From NCBI GenBank assembly GCA_964388485.1, contig CAYMAS010000015.1, positions 1-64,000 on the forward strand: a stretch of DNA of 64,000 nucleotides, written 5' to 3'. The notes under the pieces were generated by a model. The model was not told the origin of the DNA, searched no databases, and saw only the letters and a list, made by a program, of their open reading frames with translations. This DNA is from JBCDKH01 sp964388485 (GTDB lineage Bacteria > Planctomycetota > Phycisphaerae > Tepidisphaerales > Tepidisphaeraceae). The position numbers were made by a program, and so were the translations under genes. Shown here piece after piece: positions 35,247 to 43,628 of this stretch; positions within the stretch are counted from its first letter, which is position 1, and each line of letters starts with the position of its first letter.

Positions 35247-36078
35247 GCATGAGCAGATTGGAACCGTCACCGGCGTTGACTTCAGCGGGGCTTTGTTGGC
35301 CGGACGCAATGCCTGGATTGCGGATACGGAGGTCGACGGCGAGCGGCTGCACCTCAAGACCCTGCAGCCGCTGGAGAAGCTCGCCACCGTCGCCGAGCGG
35401 GGCCCGGCGTTGGCGGCTCTGGTGGAGGCGGTGAAGCGGTCGAGCAAGACGCTCTGGGCGATGGACTTCCCCTTCGGCTTGCCAATCGACCTCGGCTTCG
35501 GCGACTGGTCGCAACAACTGGAACGTGTCGCCAGTTGGGACGGCGACGCCAGGAGCTTCGGCCGGCACTGCGTCGAGACGTGCCAGGCGAAGTTGCAGAC
35601 CAAGCATGTCCGCCGCGTCACAGACACTCAGACGAAGACGCCCTTCGACTGCTACCACTACCGCATCATCTACCAGACGTTCCACGGCATGCGGGACGTT
35701 CTGCGGCCCCTCAGCAGAACCTCCGGCACCGCGATCCTCCCGTTCCAGCCACGCCGAATGTCCAAGGCCGAGCGGGTCGTGGTCGAAGCTTGCCCGAGCA
35801 GCACGCTCAGGCGGCTGGGTCTGCCGCACCAGAGGTATAAGCAGCCGACGAAAAAGGTCGTGGATAAGGAGGCGCAGGCGGTTCGTAAGACGATCCTGCG
35901 AACTCTAGAGGACTTCATCGAGATAGACGGCTTTCGTCAGCTGATCTTGGACAATCCGGGTGGCGACGCACTCGATGCCGTCGTCTCCGCCGTTGGCGGC
36001 TGGCACGGATGGCAAAGCCTCGGGCCCGGCGTCGCGGAGGACGAGCATTATAGGTACGAAGGTCGTGTCTACGCGTGA
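35242..36078 (+). CDS. DUF429-family protein
   Basis: About 278 residues. The N-terminus GVDFSGALLAGRNAWIADTE and the later LWAMDFPFGLPIDLGFG give the pattern of DUF429 (predicted RNase H-like fold). The C-terminal DNPGGDALDAVVSAVGGWHGW also fits: the D-DA-D-A motif near the end is typical of that family. Its biochemical role is unknown. ATG 35242 is contributed by the end of a repeat element (GGATGAC); the next in-frame Met is much later, so the original start may have been displaced. It is followed by 290 bp without a gene. Confidence 0.68.
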   Translation: MTHEQIGTVTGVDFSGALLAGRNAWIADTEVDGERLHLKTLQPLEKLATVAERGPALAALVEAVKRSSKTLWAMDFPFGLPIDLGFGDWSQQLERVASWDGDARSFGRHCVETCQAKLQTKHVRRVTDTQTKTPFDCYHYRIIYQTFHGMRDVLRPLSRTSGTAILPFQPRRMSKAERVVVEACPSSTLRRLGLPHQRYKQPTKKVVDKEAQAVRKTILRTLEDFIEIDGFRQLILDNPGGDALDAVVSAVGGWHGWQSLGPGVAEDEHYRYEGRVYA

Positions 36079-36369
36079 AGGTCATATCGGTGAGCTGCGG
36101 ACGCACGATCCGCCGGTCTGAAGGTTGGGCGACTGCAGAAGGTCCCGCTTCTTCTGCAAAAGCTTCTAAGCAGGCTGTGCCACTTCCACTTGCGTCTTGT
36201 TCTGGTAGCCCAAGTTAAGCAAGAGAAATCACCTGAACCTGTACGTCGGAGCGGTCAGAATCTACCCGTATCGACTTCCACGGCTGGAGCGACTGACCAT
36301 CATTCAAAGCGTCCGACGTCACGGCAGTTGGCAGCCGTTCCGCATGCGGCTGAGCCGGTCTATAACCCG

Positions 36370-37392
36370 CTACGCATCCCGCATGCGCTCGTGATGTTTC
36401 ATCACGACGCGAGCATTTCTCTGGAACATCGGTAATTTGACTCGCTTCATTGCCGTGCCGCGAAGCGTCTGCTGGTACTCCTCAGACGTCCAAAAGGCGA
36501 CCGCCGCGGCGTCAAGAACGCCCGCGGCCAGATTGGGCTTTGGAGTCGTCGCGGCGTCAGTGGCAAAGGGTGCTCTAGTGTTCCATGGACACACTTCCTG
36601 GCAAATGTCGCAGCCGAAGAGCCAGTCGCCGGTGTCGACCGGGAGCGTCTCGCCGCGGTGCTCGATGGTCGCGTAGCTGATGCACCGGCGGGCGTCGACT
36701 TCGTAGGGCGTGATGGCGTCGGTGGGGCAGGCGTCGATGCAGCGGGTGCAGGTGCCGCAGCGGTCGACGTGCGGCTCGTCCGCGGCGAGTTCGGCGGTCG
36801 TGATGATCTCGCCGAGGTAGAAGTAGCTGCCGAGCTTCGGGTGGATCGCGAGCGTGTTCTTCCCCTGCCATGCGATGCCGGCGGCTTGAGCGAGTTCGCG
36901 TTCGAGAACGGGAGCGGTGTCGACGCAGGCGCGGGTTTCACAATCGATGAGTGTCCGCAGGTGGTCCGCGAGAGTGTGAAGACGCTTCTTGAGGAGGTCG
37001 TGGTAATCCGTTCCCCTTGCGTAGCGAGCGACTTTACCTAAAACTCCGTTGCTACTCGATTGGAGCTCCGGAAGTTGATCCGGGACATGTTTGGAGAATT
37101 GTTGTTCAGAACCTCCATCATTGCTTGTATCGAGTCCGCCACAAGATTCCGGGTGACGATAGAGCAGAGCGACGACCACTACGGATTTTGCTCCCGGCAC
37201 GTAAACCTCGACATCCGTTCGCTCCTCGAACCGCTTTGCCAACCACGCCATCGTCGCGTGCTTGCCCGCGTCGAGCCATCGTCGAACGTGCTCGCGATTC
37301 GGAGACGGACGTGCCGGTGCAATGCCGCAGAGGTCGAAGCCGAGCTCCGTCGCCTTCTGCTTCACGGCGATGGCGAGAGCGTGTGGAACCAC
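36370..37392 (-). CDS. queG: Epoxyqueuosine reductase QueG
   Basis: Final step of queuosine synthesis in tRNA: reduces epoxyqueuosine using cobalamin. The 340-residue protein shows GFDLCGIAPARPS near the N-terminus and the catalytic aspartate D158 in VDTAPVLERELA. It has GIAWQGKNTLAIHPKLGSYF. Two 4Fe-4S clusters follow: CGTCTRCIDACPTDAI (C212, C215, C218, C222) and CDICQEVCPWN (C261, C264, C268). A hydrophilic insert of about 30 residues (86-117, DTSNDGGSEQQF onward) is not usual. It overlaps nothing; the DUF1992 gene ends 24 bp upstream. Confidence 0.93.
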   Translation of the reverse strand: MVPHALAIAVKQKATELGFDLCGIAPARPSPNREHVRRWLDAGKHATMAWLAKRFEERTDVEVYVPGAKSVVVVALLYRHPESCGGLDTSNDGGSEQQFSKHVPDQLPELQSSSNGVLGKVARYARGTDYHDLLKKRLHTLADHLRTLIDCETRACVDTAPVLERELAQAAGIAWQGKNTLAIHPKLGSYFYLGEIITTAELAADEPHVDRCGTCTRCIDACPTDAITPYEVDARRCISYATIEHRGETLPVDTGDWLFGCDICQEVCPWNTRAPFATDAATTPKPNLAAGVLDAAAVAFWTSEEYQQTLRGTAMKRVKLPMFQRNARVVMKHHERMRDA

Positions 37393-37416
37393 GTACGACC
37401 TTACGAAGTCTGCGGG

Positions 37417-37659
37417 TTACGGCGTCTTCGTTCGCCGCTTGGCTTCCTCACGCATCTGCGGCTTCAGGACGTTGTTCTGCCGGCAAAGCTTCACCGCCCA
37501 GTACATTGCCTTGGCGTCCTCGTCGGCGGGGATTGGCTCGAGCTTGAGCGGCTTGCCCATGCCTTCAAGGTTGTCGAACTTGCCCTCTTCCATCGCCTGC
37601 TCGATCCGCCGGTCGGCGATCCGTCGCATCGCTGCTTCAATGTCCGTGTTGAAGTTCAC
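37417..37659 (-). CDS. DUF1992 domain protein
   Basis: An 80-residue protein with the DUF1992 signature IEQAMEEGKFDNLEGMGKPL, similar to the C-terminal part of DnaJ-homologue subfamily C28 proteins. GTG 37659 starts nine bases after the MATE gene stop. The tail is basic (REEAKRRTKTP). The function of the family in bacteria is not established. Confidence 0.82.
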   Translation of the reverse strand: MNFNTDIEAAMRRIADRRIEQAMEEGKFDNLEGMGKPLKLEPIPADEDAKAMYWAVKLCRQNNVLKPQMREEAKRRTKTP

Positions 37660-37667
37660 GTCGGATG

Positions 37668-39047
37668 TTACACCTCGCGGCTCGTCCAGTTGCCGAGGTA
37701 GAACCGCAGGGTCAGCAGCGTGCCGCGGATCATGAGGTCGATGGCCAGGACGACCCAGACCGCCGTCAGGCCGAGGCCGAACCAGTGGATCGCGACGATA
37801 ACGCCCGCCATCCGGACGGCGAAGGCGCTGCCGAGGTTGCAGAGCATGACGGCCGTCGTGTCGCCCGCTCCGCGTAGGGCTCCGCCGAAGATCATCATCG
37901 TCGCGAAGCCGAGCTGAGCGAAGCCGACGACGCGGAGCGAAACGGCGGCGGCTTCGATGACATCCGGGCTTTCGCCGATGAGGCCGCAGAGTTGCCGGGG
38001 AAAGGCGATGAAGATGACGCCGCACATCATCATGAACGCGCTGCCGACGACGGCCGCGACGGTGCCGCTTCGGCGGGCTTCGACCGGATTTCGCTTGCCC
38101 AGGGCCTGTCCGACCATCGTGGCGGCGGCGGTGGAGATGGCGAAGCCGGTCATGTAACTGAAGGCCTCGACGCGGACGACGACATTGTGCGCCGCTGCCG
38201 GAATGTCGCCGAGGGTGCCGACAAGGTAAAGCACGACGAAGTTGGCGCCCCAGAAGGTGAGGCCTTCGAACATGCTCGGCAGCCCGATCTTGAGCAGCCG
38301 GCGGATCATCACGAGCTTGGGCCGCAGGCGGTGGCCCACGAGCTTCAGGCCGCTTCGTCCCCCACCGCGGAGCAGGACGGCCAGCACGACGAAGGCTCCG
38401 GCGCTGTAGGCGATGCTCGTGCCATAGGCGATGCCGGCAAAGCCCATCTCCGGCAACGGACCCCAGCCGTAGACGAGCCCGAACGACAGGCCGATGTTGA
38501 CCAGGTCGATGACGATCATCGCGATCGCCGGCGTCACGGTGTCGCCCGCGCCGCGGAGGCACGCGTTGCCGACGAACGTGAAAACCGCCAGCGGCACGCC
38601 GAGGCCCAGAATCCAGAGGTACTGCGAAATGTACGCCTGCGTCTGGGGATTCTCGAGCCCGAACCAACCACCCGCCGGACCACTGAGCAGGAGGAGCGTG
38701 GTCGACAGGACGATCCCGACGGTGCCGGCGAGCAGGAACGACTGGCCGACGGCGGATCGTGCGGTGCGTCGGTCGCGGGCACCGGTGGCGCGGCTGATGA
38801 GGGCGGTCGAGCCGGTCGCGACGCTGCCGGTCATCAGGCCGATGAACCATAGGACGTAGGTCGTCGCCCCGACGGCTGCGGCGGCGGGTTCGTTGAGGCG
38901 GTTGGCGAGGTACGTGTCGGTCAGGCCGACGAAAATGTGGAGCAGGTTCTCCAGGGCAATGGGTGCCCCGAGCACGAGCAGCCGCTTCGTCAGCGTACCG
39001 AAGCCGGGCGACTCGATCGCGGGAGGTTCGACAACAGCCCGCAACAT
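37668..39047 (-). CDS. MATE family efflux transporter
   Basis: A 459-residue 12-helix cation/drug antiporter of the NorM/DinF superfamily. It contains two homologous halves, each starting with a MatE segment (RLLVLGAPIALENLLHIFVG and RLLKIGLPSMFEGLTFWGAN). It has the paired motifs CLRGAGDTVTPAIAM and ALRGAGDTTAVMLCN. The substrate is unknown. It is upstream of DUF1992 and a REPIN lies ten bases before its ATG. Confidence 0.92.
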   Translation of the reverse strand: MLRAVVEPPAIESPGFGTLTKRLLVLGAPIALENLLHIFVGLTDTYLANRLNEPAAAAVGATTYVLWFIGLMTGSVATGSTALISRATGARDRRTARSAVGQSFLLAGTVGIVLSTTLLLLSGPAGGWFGLENPQTQAYISQYLWILGLGVPLAVFTFVGNACLRGAGDTVTPAIAMIVIDLVNIGLSFGLVYGWGPLPEMGFAGIAYGTSIAYSAGAFVVLAVLLRGGGRSGLKLVGHRLRPKLVMIRRLLKIGLPSMFEGLTFWGANFVVLYLVGTLGDIPAAAHNVVVRVEAFSYMTGFAISTAAATMVGQALGKRNPVEARRSGTVAAVVGSAFMMMCGVIFIAFPRQLCGLIGESPDVIEAAAVSLRVVGFAQLGFATMMIFGGALRGAGDTTAVMLCNLGSAFAVRMAGVIVAIHWFGLGLTAVWVVLAIDLMIRGTLLTLRFYLGNWTSREV

Positions 39048-39056
39048 CGCCGCACC

Positions 39057-39129
39057 GTAGGTCGTGCCTCAGCACGACGATTCGGCAATGGATGCACCTT
39101 GCGAGCCGTCGTGCTGAAGCACGATTCAC
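39057..39129. repeat. REPIN: inverted pair of GTAG-type REP hairpins
   Basis: Left copy: GTAG then GTCGTGCCTCAGCACGAC (39061-39078). Right copy on the minus strand: GTCGTGCTGAAGCACGA on the plus strand (39108 onward), with a degenerate GTGA head. The right end overlaps the stop codon of the next gene. It lies between the MATE start and the end of the hypothetical gene. Confidence 0.75.
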
Positions 39130-40631
39130 GACGGGAGCATCATCACATCCGCGATTCGGCTTCGCGTGTCGCTGGTGAGGAAGCGGTCGACCACGGGCTG
39201 GTCGGGCTGGTCGTGTCGCCAGACGACGAGGCGCTCGCGATCTTCGTGAACGGCGGCGAGGTGGCTGCGGCTGGCGGAGAGTTCAACGAAGCCGCGGTAG
39301 GGGCTTTGGTAAGCGAGCACGACATCGTCGTCCGCCCCGGTGACTTCGATGCCGCCGTCGATCAAGGCTGCCGCGATGCGAACGTCGCCGAGCCACGGCA
39401 CCGCGGCGGCCGTTGTGACGGGGCCACTGAACGCGGTGCCACGAACGGGGCAGACGGCTACGGGCGAGGTCTCGGGCGGGTCGATGACGAGGCGATGGAT
39501 CGAGCCGTTCTTGCCGACCGCGATCGGCTGACGGCCGCTGGCGAGGAGGGCGATGATGGGCTCGTCATGGTCGACGGGTTCGGGCGGTGCGGCTTCGCCG
39601 TGCAGGAGGACGAGCTTGTTGCTGCCGGCGACAAGCAGTCGGCTGCCGGGCAGGGGCAGGATTGAGCGAATGTGGCCGAGGTCGAGGTCGGCGTCTTCGT
39701 AGCGGGTGCGGCGTTTGGGGACGCCGAAGTTGGACCGCTCGATCAGCACGCCCTCGACGCCGCGACCGGTGCCAGCCATCCAGTGCCACGTCCAGCCGTT
39801 GCGATCAGGTGCGGTGGCGACGCGAGCGAAGCCGCTGCCGCTGGTGGCGTCGAGGGTGGACTCGATGAGGTGGTTCCGGTCGAAGTCTTCGAGATGGTCG
39901 AGCGTGCGGACGGTCATGCCGAAGCGGGTGCCGGTGAGGAGCTTCGAGGCAGTGCTGTCGTGGCATGACGCGAGGCGGCGGATCGGGCCGAGTTCGTCTT
40001 CGCCGACTTCAGTCAGGTCGCCCGAATGGAGTCTCCAGACGACGGTTCCGCAGGCGACGAGCATCGCGGCGGCATCGGGTTCGCCGGCGTGGAGCTTGAG
40101 GAGCGTGGGCTTTTGGTCGTCCTTCGACAGCCCGGCGAGCAGTTTGCCGGCGGAAACGTCGGGGTTCTTGCGGCGGATGTCGTTGAAGATCGTCAGCAAC
40201 TCCGCCGCATGACCTTCGGCGGCGGCGACGGCCTCGGCGGCGGCACGAGTCGCCTCGGCTTCGCGGAAATCCTTAGAATCTGCCGAAACCTTGATCTCAC
40301 TCGCGACGCAGCCGATGGCGAAAAGCTCGGACGTCAGAGCCTTGGCGAACGGTTCGGCTGGCGGTGCGTCGAGCGCCGCCTTGGCATCAGGCAGCGCGAG
40401 CGTCGCGACGACCTGCTGCAGCCGCCGCTGAAGGATGTCGCGGTGCATCTGCATCGCCCGCGATAGCGGCAGATTGTCGGCAAACGCGTCGGCGAAGGCG
40501 TCGTGGTCGACCGGCGAATCTCGAAGGCTTGCGGCAAATTCGACGGTGAAGGAGACGTCATAGCCGTCGCCGCTTCGCCGGGTGCCGGCATCGAGTTGCA
40601 GGCGGTGAGGCTCGGACGCTTCGGATGCCAC
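39126..40631 (-). CDS. Hypothetical protein, probable beta-propeller C-terminal half
   Basis: 501 residues, no family recognised. The first 200 residues are helical and alanine/glutamate-rich (EAEATRAAAEAVAAAEGHAA). The rest has repeated short segments like WRLHSGDLTEVGEDELGPIR, ILPLPGSRLLVAGSNKLVLL and IIALLASGRQPIAVGKNG, suggesting WD40-like blades. There is no signal peptide, so it is probably cytoplasmic. Its stop codon TGA is supplied by the REP copy at 39108-39129, so the C-terminus may have been trimmed by repeat insertion. It is divergent from rtcB. Confidence 0.6.
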   Translation of the reverse strand: MASEASEPHRLQLDAGTRRSGDGYDVSFTVEFAASLRDSPVDHDAFADAFADNLPLSRAMQMHRDILQRRLQQVVATLALPDAKAALDAPPAEPFAKALTSELFAIGCVASEIKVSADSKDFREAEATRAAAEAVAAAEGHAAELLTIFNDIRRKNPDVSAGKLLAGLSKDDQKPTLLKLHAGEPDAAAMLVACGTVVWRLHSGDLTEVGEDELGPIRRLASCHDSTASKLLTGTRFGMTVRTLDHLEDFDRNHLIESTLDATSGSGFARVATAPDRNGWTWHWMAGTGRGVEGVLIERSNFGVPKRRTRYEDADLDLGHIRSILPLPGSRLLVAGSNKLVLLHGEAAPPEPVDHDEPIIALLASGRQPIAVGKNGSIHRLVIDPPETSPVAVCPVRGTAFSGPVTTAAAVPWLGDVRIAAALIDGGIEVTGADDDVVLAYQSPYRGFVELSASRSHLAAVHEDRERLVVWRHDQPDQPVVDRFLTSDTRSRIADVMMLPS

Positions 40632-40678
40632 GGCTGCATCATAACGAGCGACCGTTCCACGAGATTGATAGATTTTGC

Positions 40679-40706
40679 TTGACCGCGAGTCGTTCCTTCG
40701 TACTCT
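40679..40706 (+). promoter_or_regulatory. Candidate promoter for rtcB
   Basis: TTGACC at 40679-40684 and TACTCT at 40701-40706 are spaced by 16 bases in the divergent gap. The -35 is good, the -10 weak (3/6). It would give a leader of about 195 nt before rtcB. Confidence 0.3.
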
Positions 40707-40836
40707 GCCCGCCCCGTGTCGCTGGACGTCCGCAAATTCTCACGCACCCGGCTACCAGAACAAGGTGGCTTCGGTGTGCTCATGAATGATGCGTACACCA
40801 GCATGACCTGACGGGACTTCTTCTTGCGGATGATCA

Positions 40837-40882
40837 AGCCGCCTGCGACCCGTCGGATGAACCCGATCTGTCGCAGGCGGCT
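40837..40882 (+). promoter_or_regulatory. Leader hairpin upstream of rtcB (attenuator candidate)
   Basis: Thirteen-base arms AGCCGCCTGCGAC (40837-40849) and GTCGCAGGCGGCT (40870-40882) pair perfectly around a 20-nt loop, followed by TTTGTTCTG. The right arm ends 25 bases before the rtcB ATG. It has terminator character but lies inside the probable leader. Confidence 0.5.
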
Positions 40883-40907
40883 TTGTTCTGTTCCGAAGGA
40901 GACTCAA

Positions 40908-42314
40908 ATGAAGGAAAAGGCCATGCTCAAGATGGGCATCACGCCCGAGCTCGTCCCGCGCGTCCGGCAGCTGATCAAGCGGCTTGCTCGGGAGGGCGTA
41001 TTCGACGGCCGTGACGCGAAGCAGCATTTGTGGAAGGTCGTCGATGACCCGAAGGCGTTTGTTAACGATGCCGACTGGGGCGACATCGCCAGGCCGTTGC
41101 TCGAGGCGAAGGAGGCTCATGAGAAGCGTCACCCGTTCACGCCGCGCGAGTCGCCTGCGGACGTCGCGGTCTGGGGCGAGGATCTCGATGCCAACGCCAT
41201 CGAGCAGATGGACCGTGCCGCAACGCTGCCGGTGGCGGTGCGTGGGGCGCTCATGCCCGACGCCCACCTCGGCTATGGCCTGCCGATCGGCGGCGTGCTG
41301 GCGGTGAAGAACGCGGTCATCCCCTATGCGGTCGGCGTCGACATCGCCTGCCGCATGCGGCTCAGCGTCTACGACCTGCCGGGCGAGCGGCTCGAAGGGC
41401 TTCGCGAGAAGCTCAAGAACGCCATCGACTCCGAGACGCGCTTCGGCATGGGTGCCGAGTTCAAGGAGCCGAACCAGCACGACGTCCTCGACGCCGATTG
41501 GTCCGTCAGCCCGGTGACGCAGAAGTTCAAGACGAAGGCGATCAAGCAGTTGGGCACCAGCGGCAGTGGCAACCACTTCGTCGAGTTCGGCACCGTCACG
41601 CTCGATCGCGACGACCTCGGTCTTTCCGCCGGCAGGTATCTCGCGCTCCTGTCGCACAGCGGCAGCCGTGGCACTGGTGCGCAGGTCTGCGAGCACTACA
41701 GCCGCATCGCGATGACGCGTCACCCGGAGCTGCCTAAGCAGCTCAAGCACTTGTCGTGGCTCGACCTCGACTCGGAGGCGGGTACCGAGTACTTCGCGGC
41801 GATGAACCTCATGGGCGAGTACGCCGCCGCTAACCATGAGATCATCCACAAGCGTGTCGCCAAGGCGGCCGGACTGAAGGTCGCGGCGACGGTGGAGAAC
41901 CACCACAACTTCGCCTGGCTCGAAGAGCACGACGGCGAAGATGTGGTCGTCCACCGCAAAGGTGCCACGCCCGCGGGTAAGGGCGTGCTCGGCGTCATTC
42001 CCGGCTCCATGGCGACGCCCGGGTACGTCGTCCGCGGCAAGGGCAGCGCGCCGTCTCTGATGTCGGCGAGCCACGGTGCCGGTCGCGTCATGAGCCGTCG
42101 TCAGGCGTCGAACACGTTCCGTTGGAACCACGTCAAGCCGCAGCTCGACGCGGCGAACGTGGAGGTCCTGTCCGCCGGCATCGACGAGGTGCCCAGTGTC
42201 TACAAGGACATCGAGCAGGTCATGGCCGCCCAGACGGATCTCGTCGATGTGATCGCCCGCTTCGACCCGCGGATCGTCAAGATGGCCCCCGCCGGTGAGA
42301 AGGCGGAGGACTAG
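40908..42314 (+). CDS. rtcB: RNA-splicing ligase RtcB
   Basis: GTP-dependent ligase joining 2',3'-cyclic phosphate and 5'-OH RNA ends; in bacteria it acts in RNA repair. The 468-residue protein has the metal-site motifs VGVDIACRMRL and GTSGSGNHFVEF, then SHSGSRGTGAQV, ENHHNFAWLEEH and GSMATPGYVVRG. The guanylylated histidine lies in SASHGAGRVMSRR. AGGAG lies seven bases upstream of ATG 40908. No archease or RtcA gene is adjacent. A terminator follows directly. Confidence 0.95.
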   Translation: MKEKAMLKMGITPELVPRVRQLIKRLAREGVFDGRDAKQHLWKVVDDPKAFVNDADWGDIARPLLEAKEAHEKRHPFTPRESPADVAVWGEDLDANAIEQMDRAATLPVAVRGALMPDAHLGYGLPIGGVLAVKNAVIPYAVGVDIACRMRLSVYDLPGERLEGLREKLKNAIDSETRFGMGAEFKEPNQHDVLDADWSVSPVTQKFKTKAIKQLGTSGSGNHFVEFGTVTLDRDDLGLSAGRYLALLSHSGSRGTGAQVCEHYSRIAMTRHPELPKQLKHLSWLDLDSEAGTEYFAAMNLMGEYAAANHEIIHKRVAKAAGLKVAATVENHHNFAWLEEHDGEDVVVHRKGATPAGKGVLGVIPGSMATPGYVVRGKGSAPSLMSASHGAGRVMSRRQASNTFRWNHVKPQLDAANVEVLSAGIDEVPSVYKDIEQVMAAQTDLVDVIARFDPRIVKMAPAGEKAED

Positions 42315-42317
42315 GAG

Positions 42318-42347
42318 AACGCCCCGGCACCATCGTGCCGGGGCGTT
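42318..42347. terminator. Terminator between rtcB and convergent exported-protein gene
   Basis: Thirteen-base arms AACGCCCCGGCAC and GTGCCGGGGCGTT around a CATC loop, 4 bp after the rtcB stop and followed by TTCAC. It can serve both convergent genes. Confidence 0.85.
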
Positions 42348-42369
42348 TCACATCAAGAAAGGTAATGCC

Positions 42370-43347
42370 TTAGCGGCGGCGGCGCAGCAGGCCCAATCCC
42401 GCAACGCCAGCCAGACCGAGCGTCGTCGGCTCGGGAACGACCGAGGCGTACCACGCATCGATCGCCGCGATGTCGCTGTCGCTGGTCGTGCCGAAGTTGT
42501 TACGCAGAATCGTGAAGTCGGCGAGGTCGACCGTGCCGTCGCCGTTGAAGTCACCGGTCATGACGGTGGCACCCATGTCGACGCCGAAGTTGTTGCGGAG
42601 AATGGTGAAGTCGGCCAGGTCGACGTCGCCGTCGCCGTCGGCATCGCCGGGCAGCAGGGAGTCGAGGCCGCTGACGAACTCCCACATCACGCCGAAGCCA
42701 CGCATGGAGACGAAGCCGGGGTTTTCCGTGCTCGTCTGGGTAATCGTGTAGGTCTGGTTCGGGTCGGACAGCTCGACCTGGCCGACAATTTCCCACAGGC
42801 CGATCGCCACGCCGGTGTCGAGTGTGCCGCTAAGCGGTGCGTCGGCATCCTGGTCAACGATGTAGATCGCGTCGCCATCGTCACCCGAGGCGACGAAGGT
42901 CGTTGGGGCGTTGTCGAGGTTTGCGCTCTGCGGATACGTGACGTAGACGTTGTAGATGCCCGCGCCGCCGCCGGCGAGGCCGGTGGCGGTTAGAGGCTCG
43001 TCTTCGCCTTCGCCGTCTGGATTCCAGAAGCTGTTGAGGACCTGGTTCTCGTCGAAGGTCGTGTTGTCCGCGTCGAGAGCGGGCGTGTAGCTGAAGGTGT
43101 ACTGGTCGGGATCGACGCCGTTGAACGTGTTGTTGCCGCCGAAGATCGAGCCGAGGCCCGAGGTGGTGCCGGGGGCGAAGACACCCGTCGACGAGACGGA
43201 AGCCTCAGTGCCGGTGGCACCGGTGTAGGCGTAGTTGGCCGTCGCTTTGCCGCCGGAGCGGGCTTCGACGATGAAGGCAGCTTCGGCAGCCGGGGCGATC
43301 AGGAAGCAGACGGCGGCCGTGCTGGCCGAGAGAGAAGTAAGACGCAT
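42370..43347 (-). CDS. Exported dockerin and PEP-CTERM protein
   Basis: A 325-residue secreted protein. A signal peptide ends near AEAAF (about residue 24). The body is low in lysine, rich in Asp/Thr/Gly, and has no enzyme motif. Two calcium-binding dockerin repeats follow (DGDVDLADFTILRNNFG and DGTVDLADFTILRNNFG). A C-terminal PEP-CTERM sorting tail closes the protein: VPEPTTLGLAGVAGLGLL then four arginines. GGAGG lies seven bases before ATG 43347. Combined dockerin/PEP-CTERM ends are typical of Phycisphaerae and related planctomycetes. No exosortase gene is seen here. Confidence 0.87.
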   Translation of the reverse strand: MRLTSLSASTAAVCFLIAPAAEAAFIVEARSGGKATANYAYTGATGTEASVSSTGVFAPGTTSGLGSIFGGNNTFNGVDPDQYTFSYTPALDADNTTFDENQVLNSFWNPDGEGEDEPLTATGLAGGGAGIYNVYVTYPQSANLDNAPTTFVASGDDGDAIYIVDQDADAPLSGTLDTGVAIGLWEIVGQVELSDPNQTYTITQTSTENPGFVSMRGFGVMWEFVSGLDSLLPGDADGDGDVDLADFTILRNNFGVDMGATVMTGDFNGDGTVDLADFTILRNNFGTTSDSDIAAIDAWYASVVPEPTTLGLAGVAGLGLLRRRR

Positions 43348-43628
43348 TGAGCCCTCCAAAGGCGAGAATTGAAATGCAGACCTGTCACACACGCCTGCAA
43401 CCCGCCGTGCCCCTTTGGCATCGGCGAGTCTTCTAGAACATAACTCATTGGGACGTCAGGGCGAAGCGCGAAAATCACGTCGCTTCTGTTCCGCCTGCTT
43501 CTGGCTCCTTCATCCGCCGCTTTGCCCGAGATGACGAAGGTGAGTCTAAAGCGGGCGTTACGGTTCGGCCCGAAGCTGCGGCTGGTGCGACACGCCGATG
43601 CGCCCGGTAAGGTGTGCCGCCACCTGCG

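Noticed and set aside
36079..36369. Gap between DUF429 and queG
   Set aside because: No open frame, hairpin or RNA fold stood out.
40716..40811. 31-codon open frame ahead of the rtcB leader hairpin
   Set aside because: It could be a leader peptide, but has a GTG start without a ribosome-binding site and no codon run suggestive of attenuation.
43348..43628. Divergent gap between the PEP-CTERM protein and the potassium channel
   Set aside because: Presumably holds two promoters, but no convincing -35/-10 pair was found.
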